The notes beneath the pieces were generated by a model that was not told where the DNA came from, did not search any database, and was given only the letters and a program-made list of their open reading frames with translations. Shown here one piece after another: positions 25,972 through 35,523 of a stretch of DNA of 59,815 nucleotides. The translations under genes were made by a program, and so were the position numbers. Origin of the DNA: Methylophilaceae bacterium (GTDB lineage: Bacteria; Pseudomonadota; Gammaproteobacteria; Burkholderiales; Methylophilaceae); assembly GCA_027488395.1 (NCBI GenBank), contig JAIYBT010000017.1:1-59815 (forward strand), in the 5' to 3' direction. Numbering within the stretch: the stretch's first letter is position 1; each line of letters starts with the position of its first letter.

Positions 25972-27282
25972 ATGTTGAACCTGTTACGTCGCCATGGCCA
26001 AATGATCGGGTTGACGATCTGTTTGCTGATGAGTGGTTCGGTACAAGCGGCGTTGGAAGTTGAAATTAATGGTGGCGCAGCGCAGATGATTCCAGTCGCC
26101 ATTTTGCCTTTTGCCGAGCCGCTCAACACCGCTAATAAACAACACCTGCATGAAGTGATCAGTAACGATCTTAAAAATAGTGGTTTATTTCGTATCATCA
26201 ACACCTCTGGCATGCCCGCATTACCCACGGAGCCGTCGCAAATTCGTTATCCCGAATGGGCAGCACTCAAAGCACAAGGGTTAAGTGTGGGCGATGTACA
26301 AGTCACCGCGAATGGCCAGTTAAAAGTCTCTGTGCAAGTGATGGATGTGCTCAGGCAAACCCCTTTGTTGCAACTCAACTACACTGTGCCCACGAGCCAA
26401 TACCGCCATGTTGCCCACTTGATTGCCGACGAAATATATCTCAAATTTACGGGTCAGCCTGGTGCGTTTGCCACCCGTATTGCGTATGTGACCAGAGCAG
26501 GTAAGCGTTTCACTTTACAAGTTGCAGACGCCGATGGCTATAACGCGCAAACCTTGGTGGCTTCAAACGAACCGATTATTTCACCCGCTTGGTCACCAGA
26601 TGGTACCCGCATGGCATATGTGTCGTATGAAAAGAAAAAACCCGTGGTGTTTGTGCAATCGTTGTACACAGGTGAGCGCAAAGTGGTGGCAAACTTTAAA
26701 GGCAACAATAGTGCGCCAGCATGGTCACCGGATGGAAGTAAGTTGGCAGTGGTGTTGACCTATGGCGCAAACTCGCAGTTGTATACGATTTCACTCGATG
26801 GGCAAAATCTGCAGCAAGTGACCAAGAGTAATCATATCGACACTGAACCAGCGTTTTCACCCGATGGTCAATACATCTACTTCACCTCTGACCGTGGCGG
26901 TCGTCCGCAAATCTACAAAGTGCCTGCGGCGGGTGGATCGGTTTCTCGGGTCACATTTGAGGGTGGCTACAATGTGAGTCCGCGTTTTTCACCGGATGGC
27001 CGTTATTTAACCTATATCCGAAATGATGGTGGATCATTTAAAGTGGCTGTGCAAGAACTGGCAGGCGGTGACGTCAAGCTATTAAGCATAGGCGCCCAAG
27101 ATGAATCCCCCAGCTTTGCCCCCAACAGTCGCACCATCATGTATACCAGTCGTGTCGGTGGTAGAAATACCCTTGCCACGGTTACGGTGGATGGGTTAGT
27201 GAGACAGCGATTATCAGAGGCCAGCGGCGATATTCGCGAGCCTGCTTGGGGTCCTGCACAAGCCAGTAAAAACAATCATTAA
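25972..27282 (+). CDS. tolB: Periplasmic Tol-Pal protein TolB
   Basis: A 436-aa protein with a signal peptide (about 1-26, ends SVQAAL), an N-terminal alpha/beta domain and a six-bladed beta-propeller with repeated WSPDG/FSPDG motifs (PAWSPDGTRMAYVSY, PAFSPDGQYIYFTSD, PRFSPDGRYLTY). ATG 25972 follows AAGGCG and gives the typical signal peptide; an ATG at 25936 would add 12 residues. Confidence 0.96.
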   Translation: MLNLLRRHGQMIGLTICLLMSGSVQAALEVEINGGAAQMIPVAILPFAEPLNTANKQHLHEVISNDLKNSGLFRIINTSGMPALPTEPSQIRYPEWAALKAQGLSVGDVQVTANGQLKVSVQVMDVLRQTPLLQLNYTVPTSQYRHVAHLIADEIYLKFTGQPGAFATRIAYVTRAGKRFTLQVADADGYNAQTLVASNEPIISPAWSPDGTRMAYVSYEKKKPVVFVQSLYTGERKVVANFKGNNSAPAWSPDGSKLAVVLTYGANSQLYTISLDGQNLQQVTKSNHIDTEPAFSPDGQYIYFTSDRGGRPQIYKVPAAGGSVSRVTFEGGYNVSPRFSPDGRYLTYIRNDGGSFKVAVQELAGGDVKLLSIGAQDESPSFAPNSRTIMYTSRVGGRNTLATVTVDGLVRQRLSEASGDIREPAWGPAQASKNNH

Positions 27283-27344
27283 TTGATTAACCAGTATCAC
27301 GTACAATAACGCATATTTTTTTGAACATCTTTTAAGGAGAGTAT

Positions 27345-27890
27345 ATGAAACAACTATGGACCATCGCCGCCATTGCAGTGGTATTAACCGCTTGTAAAAG
27401 CACCCCAATGAACCCTGCAAAAGTCGAAGACGCAAGCATTACACGTCCAATTGCAAAAGAGCAAAGTAATGCGAATGGAAATGCTAGCGACAATATCAAT
27501 ATTAAAACCGTTGATATCGACACCACCAAAGAAGCGCAATTGGATGCTGCAGAATTAGCCAAGCGCCAAGTGTTTTTTGATTACGACAGTGATGCGATTC
27601 GTGAAGAATACAAAACTTTAATTGCTAACCATGCTAAATATTTACTAGCACATGCGCAAACCAAAGTGGTATTGCAAGGCAACACCGATGAGCGCGGTAC
27701 GCATGAATATAACTTAGCCTTGGGGCAACGTCGTGCAGTGGCTGTGAAAACTGCTTTAAACTTTCTTGGTGTGCCTGATAGCCAAATCGAAACGGTCAGT
27801 TACGGTGAAGAGCGCGCTAAACAAAATTGTGCCGATGTTGCTTGCGGCCAACCAGATCGTCGTGTTGATATTGTCTATGCTGGTCAGTAA
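27345..27890 (+). CDS. pal: Peptidoglycan-associated lipoprotein Pal
   Basis: An outer-membrane lipoprotein (181 aa): lipobox LTAC with lipidated C17, a flexible linker, and an OmpA-like peptidoglycan-binding domain (QGNTDERGTHEYNLALGQRR). It anchors the outer membrane to peptidoglycan and binds TolA and TolB. AAGGAG precedes the ATG. Its last 14 bases overlap cpoB. Confidence 0.96.
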   Translation: MKQLWTIAAIAVVLTACKSTPMNPAKVEDASITRPIAKEQSNANGNASDNINIKTVDIDTTKEAQLDAAELAKRQVFFDYDSDAIREEYKTLIANHAKYLLAHAQTKVVLQGNTDERGTHEYNLALGQRRAVAVKTALNFLGVPDSQIETVSYGEERAKQNCADVACGQPDRRVDIVYAGQ

Positions 27891-28728
27891 TCTGCGACAC
27901 CAATGTTTGGTCATTTGCCTCGGGCTGACGGTGGTTTCCGTCAGCCATGCGGCTTTATTTGATGATACCGAAGCACGTAAGCGTATTATTGAAGTGGATG
28001 CCAGAGAGCTGGCGAACCACGAAGCGCAACAAAACACCATTAATGATTTAAGCAAAACACAAAAATCGCTGGAAAAAAGAATCCAAGGCTTAGAGGCGCT
28101 AATCAATGGCAAGGGTTTATTGGATATACAAAACCAGCTTGATGCATTAAAACAAGAAGTGGCGCAACTCAAGGGTGATTTGGAAGTCATTACCCACGGC
28201 TTAGAAACATTACGCGTTAAACAAGCCGAATCCATTGCCGACCTAGAAGTCAGGGTGCGTCGTTTGGAGACGGGCCCGGTGGCTGCGCCTGCAAACGTTG
28301 GAGACAACGTTTTGAATGCTGACGCCAAAGCCAATGAGCAAGTACAGCTTGAATCGCGTGCTTTTGCCGAAGCGGAAGCGTTGCAACAAGCAAGCAAATA
28401 CAAGGAAGCATTTGCTGCGTTTGATGGCTTTTTAAAAGCCTATGGAAACAGCAAAAAAGTGCCGGATGCCTTATTTGCAATGGGTAATTGTCAATATGCA
28501 TTAAAGAACTACAAATCTGCGATTAACACCCAGCAAAAGCTGATTGATGGCTTTTCTACGCACGTGCTTGCACCTCAAGCCATGTTTAGTATTGCCAATA
28601 GTCACATTCAATTAGGGCAGATGGTCGCTGCTAAAAAAAGCTTAAAAGATTTAATTGCCATTTATCCTAATGCTGAGGTCACGCCGAGCGCAGAGAAGCG
28701 TTTAAAGGTGATTGAAAGCTTCAAGTAG
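27877..28728 (+). CDS. cpoB: Cell division coordinator CpoB (YbgF)
   Basis: A 283-aa periplasmic protein: signal peptide (about 1-25, ends VSHAAL), a coiled-coil trimerisation region (about 30-130) and TPR repeats (about 160-283, FAAFDGFLKAYGNSKKVPDA; AMFSIANSHIQLGQM). It coordinates Tol with peptidoglycan synthesis at division. The start lies inside the end of pal; the signal peptide begins at this ATG. Confidence 0.92.
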   Translation: MLVSNLRHQCLVICLGLTVVSVSHAALFDDTEARKRIIEVDARELANHEAQQNTINDLSKTQKSLEKRIQGLEALINGKGLLDIQNQLDALKQEVAQLKGDLEVITHGLETLRVKQAESIADLEVRVRRLETGPVAAPANVGDNVLNADAKANEQVQLESRAFAEAEALQQASKYKEAFAAFDGFLKAYGNSKKVPDALFAMGNCQYALKNYKSAINTQQKLIDGFSTHVLAPQAMFSIANSHIQLGQMVAAKKSLKDLIAIYPNAEVTPSAEKRLKVIESFK

Positions 28729-28755
28729 TGAATAGGTAACTTACGCAGTACCAGC

Positions 28756-28784
28756 AGGGCAGCGTTTAACACTGCCCTTTTTTA
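28756..28784 (+). terminator. Terminator after the tol-pal-cpoB genes
   Basis: AGGGCAG pairs with CTGCCCT around a 9-nt loop and is followed by a T-run. It separates the Tol genes from queE. Confidence 0.88.
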
Positions 28785-28808
28785 TTGATAGATAACGCTC
28801 ATCACGCC

Positions 28809-29450
28809 ATGCAAACACTTAGGATTTTTGAAATATTTTATTCCCTGCAAGGTGAAAGTTCGCGGGTGGGATTGCCAACGATCTTTATCCGCTTAACTGG
28901 CTGTCCGTTGCGTTGTGGATATTGCGATACGGAATACGCGTTTGAAGGTGGCGGCGTGATGACGCTGGACAGCATCTTGCAGCAAATCAAAGCCTACGAT
29001 ACGCCCTATGTATGTGTCACTGGCGGCGAACCGCTGGCGCAAGCAAACTGCGCATTATTACTGTCGCAACTATGTGATGCAGGCTATCAAGTTTCGATCG
29101 AAACCAGCGGGGCGATGGATATTGCCACTGTCGATGCGCGGGTCAAAATTATCATGGATATTAAAACGCCAGGTTCAGGGGAGGTGCATCAAAATCGCTG
29201 GGCAAACTTGCCACTCCTCAAGCCTGTCGATGAAGTGAAATGGGTGTTATGTAGTCGCGAGGATTACGACTGGGCCAAAGACATGCTGACTGTTCAGCCG
29301 TTTCCAGACCCATGTCAGCATCTATTTTCACCAAGCTATCATGAAGTAAGCAGTGCCAGCCTGGCGGAGTGGATATTGCAAGATCAATTGCCAGTCCGTA
29401 TGCAATTACAAGTACATAAAATTTTATGGGGCGAAAAGCAGGGCGTTTAA
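28809..29450 (+). CDS. queE: 7-carboxy-7-deazaguanine synthase QueE
   Basis: A radical SAM enzyme (213 aa) that makes 7-carboxy-7-deazaguanine from 6-carboxy-tetrahydropterin, on the path to queuosine in tRNA. The 4Fe-4S cysteines are C32, C36 and C39 ([12 protein letters not shown]). The conserved YSLQGES start and VTGGEPLAQ are present. ATG 28809 fits the family start ([10 protein letters not shown]); an earlier one at 28785 would precede it. Confidence 0.94.
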   Translation: MQTLRIFEIFYSLQGESSRVGLPTIFIRLTGCPLRCGYCDTEYAFEGGGVMTLDSILQQIKAYDTPYVCVTGGEPLAQANCALLLSQLCDAGYQVSIETSGAMDIATVDARVKIIMDIKTPGSGEVHQNRWANLPLLKPVDEVKWVLCSREDYDWAKDMLTVQPFPDPCQHLFSPSYHEVSSASLAEWILQDQLPVRMQLQVHKILWGEKQGV

Positions 29451-29452
29451 CA

Positions 29453-30154
29453 ATGACAGTACAACAAACACGCAACGCTGTGGTATTACTCTCAGGCGGC
29501 CTAGATTCGAGCACCGTGTTAGCCATCGCCAACGCACAAGGCTTTGCTTGTTATTGCTTGAGCCTTGATTACCATCAACGCCATGGTGCAGAGTTGGTGG
29601 CCGCGGATCGTATTGCCAAAGCCCTCGGCGCGAAAGACCATAAAACAGTACAGCTCGATTTATCTATATTTGGGGGGTCTGCGCTGACAGATACACAGAT
29701 TGCAGTGCCTGAGCACGAAACGATAGGCATTCCAGTTACTTATGTTCCTGCACGCAACACCATAATGTTGTCATTGGCGCTGGCTTGGGCCGAAGTCCTC
29801 GAAGCCCATGACATTTTTATTGGGGTGAATGCGTTAGATTACTCAGGCTACCCAGACTGCCGAGGCGAGTATGTAAAAGCGTTTCAACAAATGGCAAACT
29901 TAGCCACCAAAGCCGCGGTGGAAGGGCAGCCAATTGTTGTGCATGCGCCATTAATTGATATGACGAAAGCGCAAATTATCCAACAAGGGCAGGCCTTAGG
30001 TGTTGATTACAGTTTAACCGTCTCCTGTTATCAGGCGGATCAAACGGGCGCTGCCTGCGGTATGTGCGACTCTTGTCGTTTTCGTAAAGCGGGCTTTGCG
30101 CAAGCGCAACTGCCTGACCCAACATGCTATCAAACCGCATTGCGTCAGTCTTGA
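29453..30154 (+). CDS. queC: 7-cyano-7-deazaguanine synthase QueC
   Basis: An ATP-dependent enzyme (233 aa) that turns 7-carboxy-7-deazaguanine and ammonia into preQ0. PP-loop SGGLDSS lies at residues 14-20; the zinc site is in [18 protein letters not shown]. The stop of queE is 2 nt upstream, so the pair is co-transcribed. Their position after cpoB is the common arrangement and points to tRNA queuosine. Confidence 0.95.
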   Translation: MTVQQTRNAVVLLSGGLDSSTVLAIANAQGFACYCLSLDYHQRHGAELVAADRIAKALGAKDHKTVQLDLSIFGGSALTDTQIAVPEHETIGIPVTYVPARNTIMLSLALAWAEVLEAHDIFIGVNALDYSGYPDCRGEYVKAFQQMANLATKAAVEGQPIVVHAPLIDMTKAQIIQQGQALGVDYSLTVSCYQADQTGAACGMCDSCRFRKAGFAQAQLPDPTCYQTALRQS

Positions 30155-30311
30155 TTCATTAAAATAGGGCATGAAATATCATTTGAATGAAGCTGTGTTG
30201 TCAGCAAGTTTTAACAATTGGTATCACGTGCCAATCAACACAGCAAGCACGCAGGAACATCGCAAAAACCGTGTCTTAAATCGTCTAAGTGTGGCTTAGA
30301 TTTGATTTCAC

Positions 30312-30341
30312 TTGCGCTTGACCCAAACTATCCAGTATAAT
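30312..30341 (+). promoter_or_regulatory. Promoter of the rpsP-rimM-trmD-rplS operon
   Basis: A perfect TATAAT (30336-30341) is preceded by TTGCGC at an 18-nt spacing, 44 nt before rpsP. An alternative TTGACC at 30318 lies too close (12 nt). Confidence 0.6.
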
Positions 30342-30384
30342 CCGCGCCTTTCTGCACAGAAATTCATTTTAAGAGAACAAGATT

Positions 30385-30825
30385 ATGGTCGTTATTCGTT
30401 TATCACGTGGTGGCTCTAAAAAGAACCCGTTTTACAGCGTAGTTGTTGCGGATTCACGCAACCGTCGTGACGGTCGCTTTATCGAGCGCGTTGGTTTCTA
30501 TAATCCATCAGCACGTGCTGGCGCTGAAGGCTTGCGTATCGATCAAGCACGTACCCAGTACTGGGTTGAACACGGTGCACAATTGTCTGATACCGTAGCG
30601 CGCTTGGTGAAGTTTCACGCCAAAGGTCCAGAAGCCATGGCGTTGTCAAAAGCCAAAGATGTTGCAAAAGCTGAAGCTGTTAAAGCCAAAGCCGTTGCTG
30701 AAGCTGCAGCCAAATTAAAAGCGGAAGCTGAAGCTGCTGAAGCCGCAGAAAAAGCGGCCGCTGCTGCAAAAGCTGAAGCCGCCGCTGCCGAAGCTGCTGC
30801 TGCTGAAACTCCAGCTGCTGAATAA
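30385..30825 (+). CDS. rpsP: 30S ribosomal protein S16 with a long C-terminal extension
   Basis: The first 80 residues are a standard S16 ([25 protein letters not shown]). A tail of about 60 residues made almost only of A, K and E follows, probably a single charged helix reaching from the ribosome surface. Normal S16 is about 80-90 aa, though extended forms occur in some proteobacteria. AAGAGAAC lies upstream. First gene of the classic four-gene operon. Confidence 0.96.
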   Translation: MVVIRLSRGGSKKNPFYSVVVADSRNRRDGRFIERVGFYNPSARAGAEGLRIDQARTQYWVEHGAQLSDTVARLVKFHAKGPEAMALSKAKDVAKAEAVKAKAVAEAAAKLKAEAEAAEAAEKAAAAAKAEAAAAEAAAAETPAAE

Positions 30826-30847
30826 TTAATCTAACGCCAACATTCAC

Positions 30848-31399
30848 ATGGCGTTCAAAGATTTCGTCGTCATGGGGCGCATTGTCGCCCCTTATGGCGT
30901 TTATGGCTGGCTAAAAATACTGCCAGACACCGAAGAAATTGACGGTCTATTTGACTATGCAACTTGGTGGATAGGTAAAGATGAGCAATGGCGTGAATGC
31001 CAAGTGCTTGAAGCTAAAGTACACAATGATGTACTGGTGGTGAAACTTGAGGGTGTCACAGACAGAGATATGGCTTTTGCCCTCAAAGGTCAACAGGTGG
31101 CAGTGCCGCGTGATCTGTTGCCTGAGCCAGAAGAAAATGCATATTACTGGTCAGACTTGGTAGGTCTCAAAGTCAGTAATACGGATGGCGTTGATTTTGG
31201 TGTCATTACCCAAGTATTTGAAACAGGCGCAAACGACGTGTTGGTGGTGCGAGAACTTGCGCCCACCGAAGTGTTAGATAAACATGGCAAACCACGTCAA
31301 GAATATCGAGAACGGTTGATTCCGTTTACGGATGAAGCGGTACCAAAGGTAGATTTAACTGCAGGCAATGTACTGGTAAATTGGGATGCTGACTTTTAA
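30848..31399 (+). CDS. rimM: Ribosome maturation factor RimM
   Basis: A 183-aa 16S processing factor with an N-terminal RimM domain (VMGRIVAPYGVYGWLKI) and a C-terminal PRC barrel (YYWSDLVGLKVSN through LIPFTDEAVPKVDL). It assists 30S head assembly and S19 binding. Located between rpsP and trmD. Confidence 0.95.
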   Translation: MAFKDFVVMGRIVAPYGVYGWLKILPDTEEIDGLFDYATWWIGKDEQWRECQVLEAKVHNDVLVVKLEGVTDRDMAFALKGQQVAVPRDLLPEPEENAYYWSDLVGLKVSNTDGVDFGVITQVFETGANDVLVVRELAPTEVLDKHGKPRQEYRERLIPFTDEAVPKVDLTAGNVLVNWDADF

Positions 31400-31417
31400 T
31401 AAGGCATCGATGGCGTG

Positions 31418-32152
31418 ATGCAGATTGAAGTCATCAGTTTGTTTCCAGAAATGTTTTCTGCGCTGACTGAGCATGGCATTACGGGTCGCGCCAAGCAAAG
31501 AGGTTTATACCAATTACGTGTGACTAATCCACGGATATTTACTGGGGATGCACATCACACCGTTGATGATAGGCCTTACGGTGGTGGTCCAGGCATGGTG
31601 ATGTTGGCAGAGCCATTACGTGCCGCCATTGAAAGTAGCAAAGCCCGTTTGGCACAGCGCAATGTGACGCCGCATGTGGTGCATCTATCCCCGCGCGGTA
31701 TGCCACTTAATCACAAAAAAGTGATGGCGCTGGCAGCGCACCCCGGATTGGTGTTGCTCGCTAGCCGGTATGAAGGGGTAGATCAGCGATTGCTGGATAC
31801 CATGGTCGATGAAGAAATCTCTATCGGCGATTATGTTTTAAGTGGCGGTGAATTACCCGCCATGGTGTTGTTAGATGCCATTATCCGACAACTGCCAGGT
31901 GCTTTAGGGGATGCGGATTCGGCGCAAGAAGATTCCTTTGTGAATGGCTTGTTGGATTATCCGCATTACACGCGACCTGAAGAATTTGCAGGTTTGAAAG
32001 TACCCGAGGTGTTGCTGTCAGGGCACCACGAAAAAATTAGACAATGGCGATTACAACAATCGTTATTACTAACAAGGGCAAAACGCCCGGATTTACTGGC
32101 CGAAAGGCCGTTGACGAAAGAAGAGGCTAGGCTACTCAAGCAATTAGAGTAG
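31418..32152 (+). CDS. trmD: tRNA (guanine-37-N1)-methyltransferase TrmD
   Basis: A trefoil-knot SPOUT enzyme (244 aa) that methylates G37 using SAM. The SAM knot is [12 protein letters not shown] followed by [21 protein letters not shown]; a C-terminal tRNA-binding helical domain is present. ATG 31418 is preferred over the GTG just before it. Confidence 0.96.
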   Translation: MQIEVISLFPEMFSALTEHGITGRAKQRGLYQLRVTNPRIFTGDAHHTVDDRPYGGGPGMVMLAEPLRAAIESSKARLAQRNVTPHVVHLSPRGMPLNHKKVMALAAHPGLVLLASRYEGVDQRLLDTMVDEEISIGDYVLSGGELPAMVLLDAIIRQLPGALGDADSAQEDSFVNGLLDYPHYTRPEEFAGLKVPEVLLSGHHEKIRQWRLQQSLLLTRAKRPDLLAERPLTKEEARLLKQLE

Positions 32153-32193
32153 GTACGAGCTCTTTACAATTAAAAGGAACGAAAGGTATTCAT

Positions 32194-32583
32194 ATGGCAG
32201 ACATTATTAAAATGTTAGAGCAAGAAGAAATTGCTCGTTTAAACAAAACCATTCCTTCATTTGCCCCAGGTGACACTGTGGTGGTAGGCGTAAACGTGGT
32301 TGAAGGTACCCGTAAACGGGTGCAGGCGTACGAAGGTGTTGTGATTGCTAAACGCAATCGCGGCTTAAACTCTTCATTTATCGTGCGTAAAATCTCTTCT
32401 GGTGAAGGCGTTGAGCGTACATTCCAAACGTATTCACCCTTGATCGCTTCAATTGAAGTTAAACGCCGTGGTGATGTGCGTCGCGCTAAGTTGTACTACT
32501 TGCGTGAGCGCTCAGGTAAATCTGCGCGTATTAAAGAAAAATTGGTTGCACGTGAGAAAGATATCGCCGCAGACAACAGCTAA
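32194..32583 (+). CDS. rplS: 50S ribosomal protein L19
   Basis: A 129-aa ribosomal protein with [23 protein letters not shown]-type SH3-like core and the [12 protein letters not shown] end. It sits at the 30S-50S interface. AAAGG lies upstream and a strong terminator ends the operon. Confidence 0.97.
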   Translation: MADIIKMLEQEEIARLNKTIPSFAPGDTVVVGVNVVEGTRKRVQAYEGVVIAKRNRGLNSSFIVRKISSGEGVERTFQTYSPLIASIEVKRRGDVRRAKLYYLRERSGKSARIKEKLVAREKDIAADNS

Positions 32584-32605
32584 GCTGTTTTTGCTAGCGC
32601 GCAAC

Positions 32606-32634
32606 AAAGCCCTTCAAGTTGAAGGGCTTTTTTT
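32606..32634 (+). terminator. Terminator of the rpsP-rplS operon
   Basis: A stem AAAGCCCTT/AAGGGCTTT with a 7-nt loop precedes a T-run. Confidence 0.92.
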
Positions 32635-32705
32635 ATGCATTTATTGGTCAACATCTTGTCAATGACAGGTTGCGTTACGGGCATGATTCCAGTTTAATAA
32701 AGCCC

Positions 32706-33197
32706 ATGAAAATCAGCGCCGAGTATGATGTGTTGGTCCCTGCGCCATTTGGCTTTGTGGGGATTGCGTTTGCGGGTGATCATGCATCGCTAGCCCTGTT
32801 ATCGCATGCAGCGCCGATTAAACAAAGCCCTGATTCGCGGGCGTTAGACCTTGCCCTACCCATCTCACGCTATTTACAAGATCCCCGTAACCCGTTGTCG
32901 CCTCTGGTATCCCCAATAGGCACGCCTTTTCAACAAACAGTGTGGCGAGCGATTGCACTTATCCCCGTCGGCACCACAATTACCTATGCGCAACTGGCAA
33001 CGCAAGTGCAGTCTGGACCGCGCGCAGTAGCCAATGCCTGTGGCGCCAACCCAACGCCATTGTTGGTGCCTTGCCACCGCGTAGTTGCGAGCAACGGCTT
33101 AGGCGGCTTTATGCAAGGTCATGCGCAAGGGTTGACGATCAAGCAATGGTTGTTGCAGCACGAACAGGCCGTGATGGTTGAAGCGCAGCATGATTGA
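32706..33197 (+). CDS. ogt: Methylated-DNA--[protein]-cysteine S-methyltransferase
   Basis: A suicide DNA repair protein (163 aa) that moves the methyl of O6-methylguanine onto its own cysteine, C123, in PCHRV. The helix-turn-helix (TITYAQLATQ) and the arginine finger region (GPRAVANACGANP) are present. ATG 32706 is chosen because an earlier in-frame ATG lies inside the rplS terminator. Its end overlaps xerD by 8 bases. Confidence 0.92.
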   Translation: MKISAEYDVLVPAPFGFVGIAFAGDHASLALLSHAAPIKQSPDSRALDLALPISRYLQDPRNPLSPLVSPIGTPFQQTVWRAIALIPVGTTITYAQLATQVQSGPRAVANACGANPTPLLVPCHRVVASNGLGGFMQGHAQGLTIKQWLLQHEQAVMVEAQHD

Positions 33198-34092
33198 AGA
33201 CAACGCACCGTCTGTTGCAGAAATAGATGCCTTTATTGACCAGCTGTGGTTAGAAGACGGCTTGTCTAACAATACCCTTGCCAGTTATCGCCATGATTTA
33301 CAGGGCTTTGCACGCTGGTGTCAGGATCAGCAGCTGTTGCTTTGGGAGGTGGTGTCGCACCATGTACAGCAATACCTCGCGTTTCGCTTTCCCCAAGTCA
33401 ACGTGCGTAGTATTAATCGCTTGATTGCAACCTTGCGCCGTTTTTATCGGTATGGCTTACAGCAGCGCCTCATCACGCATGACCCTACCTTGCATATTTC
33501 AGCACCAAAGTTACCAAAATCATTACCAAAAACGCTGAGTGAAACGCAAGTCGAGGCTTTACTCAATGCGCCTGCAACCGACACGGCGTTAGGACTTCGT
33601 GATCGGGCCATGCTTGAGCTGATGTATGCCAGTGGCTTACGTGTGTCTGAACTGGTGAATATCCAACTCTCCGAAATCAGTACCCAAGATGGGGTGGTAC
33701 GGGTCACTGGAAAAGGCAGTAAAACGCGCTTAGTGCCGATGGGAGAAGCCGCCGCCGATTGTATTGACGATTATTTAGCCAAGGCGCGAGCGGATATTTT
33801 AAACGGCGCGCTGAGTTCCGCGGTATTTGTGACTAACCGCGGGGATGCCATGACTAGACACGCGTTTTGGCACATTATTCAGCGTTATGCGCGGTTGGCC
33901 GGCATCATGCAACACATCAGCCCGCACGTATTGCGCCACGCCTTTGCGACACATTTACTTAACCACGGTGCAGATTTAAGGGTGGTACAAATGTTACTGG
34001 GGCATGCTGATATTTCAACCACGCAAATTTATACCCACGTGGCACGTGAGCGTTTGCAACAGTTGCATCAGGTGCATCATCCGCGGGGGTAG
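33190..34092 (+). CDS. xerD: Site-specific tyrosine recombinase XerD
   Basis: A 300-aa recombinase that resolves chromosome dimers at dif with XerC and FtsK. The catalytic residues are all present: R151 (ASGLRVSELV), K175 (GKGSK), H246 and R249 (HVLRHAF), H272 (LGHADIST) and Y281 (IYTHV). The full length and the conserved ISTTQIYTHV end mark XerD, not a mobile-element integrase. It overlaps ogt. Confidence 0.92.
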   Translation: MIEDNAPSVAEIDAFIDQLWLEDGLSNNTLASYRHDLQGFARWCQDQQLLLWEVVSHHVQQYLAFRFPQVNVRSINRLIATLRRFYRYGLQQRLITHDPTLHISAPKLPKSLPKTLSETQVEALLNAPATDTALGLRDRAMLELMYASGLRVSELVNIQLSEISTQDGVVRVTGKGSKTRLVPMGEAAADCIDDYLAKARADILNGALSSAVFVTNRGDAMTRHAFWHIIQRYARLAGIMQHISPHVLRHAFATHLLNHGADLRVVQMLLGHADISTTQIYTHVARERLQQLHQVHHPRG

Positions 34093-34423
34093 TGCTGGTG
34101 ACTAGCGTTGTGTAACAATACTTCAGCAACGTGCGCGTTGGTGATGGCCTAATGCGTAAGCTGAGGGGGTGGCGGGTCAATAAACACTGCACGCTGCAAT
34201 AATCTAGGAGTGGTGTGTTGTGATTATGCTTAAGACCATTTAGCCGTTGATTCGCCTGTGATGGTTGACGACACATGCTTGACCAGCGCTAGTGGTTTCG
34301 ATTGCATCTCTCTCATTCAAACCACGCTAGCCATCAAACACATGTGCAGCGGGTGCTACACATCATGGAATTGTTTCGTTTTTAGCTTTTATTGGTATTG
34401 CCATTATTTGACTAGTGTTACGT
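34093..34423 (+). other. 331-bp gap between xerD and folB
   Basis: No convincing gene is seen. It contains an inverted repeat, GTGGTTT (34292-34298) with AAACCAC (34319-34325), flanked by GCTA and TAGC, separated by 20 nt. No T-run follows either arm. Confidence 0.5.
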
Positions 34424-34777
34424 TTAGTTGGCGTTGCGCTCAAGGGTCACTCCCAGCGCTTTCAGCCCTGGCAAAATGCCTGGCTTGCTGATTTTCATCT
34501 TCACCGATTGCGCTTTAAATTCCTGCAATATCAGTTGGCATAGGTGCTCGCCTAAGGCTTCTACCAGTTTAAACGAGCGTTCGGCCAAGGTTTGGCGGAT
34601 ACGTGCCACCACTTGGCCGTAGTCGATGGTGTGTTCAATATCGTCGGTTTGGCAGGCATGGCTAAAGTCGTAGCCAATCTCAATATCCAACACAATGGTT
34701 TGCGGCACAATGCGCTCCCAATCGGGCACACCAAGCTTGGTTTGTACTTTGACTTGCTCTAAAAAAATGGTGTCCAT
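34424..34777 (-). CDS. folB: Dihydroneopterin aldolase FolB
   Basis: A folate biosynthesis enzyme (117 aa) that makes 6-hydroxymethyl-dihydropterin and glycolaldehyde. The family features are visible: IFLEQVKVQTKLGVPDWER, the DYGQVVARI region, FKLVEALGEHLCQLIL with the glutamate binding pterin, and VKMKISKPG. ATG 34777 has an AAGGA upstream; an earlier start would add 17 unconserved residues. It diverges from plsY. Confidence 0.93.
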   Translation of the reverse strand: MDTIFLEQVKVQTKLGVPDWERIVPQTIVLDIEIGYDFSHACQTDDIEHTIDYGQVVARIRQTLAERSFKLVEALGEHLCQLILQEFKAQSVKMKISKPGILPGLKALGVTLERNAN

Positions 34778-34890
34778 AAAGGCTTTTCCTTGTTTTTCAT
34801 TCACGCGCAGAGGTGAATCCAGTATCATTTGGCATCATACAATACAGCAACGCCATAACAGTAGATTGGGCGATGGGAGCGAATAAAAGC

Positions 34891-35502
34891 ATGAGCGAAA
34901 TTGGATTTGATATAGAAGCGTTAATTTGGATGGTGGTGGCTTATTTAATTGGCTCGATTGCGTTTGGCATTATTGTGAGCAAATTGTATCGCTTGCCAGA
35001 TCCGCGCACCGTCGGCAGCGGCAATATTGGCGCGACTAATGTGGCACGCAGTGGTAAAAAATCAGCGGCAGTGCTGACTTTGTTAGGGGATGCGTTTAAA
35101 GGCTGGCTACCCGTTTGGATGGCGCTGCATGCGGGCATGCTAATGGACGTGGTGGCGTTGGTGGGTTTGGCCGTGTTTTTAGGGCATTTGTTTCCCATTT
35201 ATCACAGATTCAAAGGGGGTAAAGGGGTGGCCACGGCGTTGGGAGTGATGATTGCATTTTCCGGGTGGTTAGCCCTGTGTGTGGTTGCTGTTTGGTTGGC
35301 TGTATTTTTGATGAGCCGCATGTCGTCGTTAGCCGCGTTAGTTGCCGCCCTGTTATCGCCCCTGATTGCTTGGCAGTTTTTATCGCCCTATCCAATGTAT
35401 GTGGCGGTGGTGGTCGTGATGGCCGCTTTGCTCATCATTCGTCATCAAAGCAATATTCAAAAAATATTGGCAGGCACCGAAACTAAATTTGGCAAACAAT
35501 AA
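34891..35502 (+). CDS. plsY: Glycerol-3-phosphate acyltransferase PlsY
   Basis: An inner-membrane enzyme (203 aa, five helices) that transfers acyl from acyl-phosphate to glycerol-3-phosphate, the first step of phospholipid synthesis. Motifs: GSGNIGATNVARSGKK, FKGGKGVAT and the C-terminal RHQSNIQKILAGTE. The start lies opposite the folB promoter region; the ATG at 34873 is a possible alternative. Confidence 0.94.
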   Translation: MSEIGFDIEALIWMVVAYLIGSIAFGIIVSKLYRLPDPRTVGSGNIGATNVARSGKKSAAVLTLLGDAFKGWLPVWMALHAGMLMDVVALVGLAVFLGHLFPIYHRFKGGKGVATALGVMIAFSGWLALCVVAVWLAVFLMSRMSSLAALVAALLSPLIAWQFLSPYPMYVAVVVVMAALLIIRHQSNIQKILAGTETKFGKQ

Positions 35503-35523
35503 GCACCGCCAACACATGCATGC

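Noticed and set aside
28809-30154. queE and queC as part of a 7-deazaguanine DNA-modification system together with the DGQHR gene
   Set aside because: They sit in the conserved tol-pal-queE-queC block 12 kb from the DGQHR gene and serve tRNA queuosine in this setting; no dpdA or other DNA-modification gene is present.
33190-34092. Integrase of a mobile element
   Set aside because: Full-length XerD with housekeeping context (overlapping ogt) and a normal set of catalytic residues; it is not next to a tRNA or element boundary.
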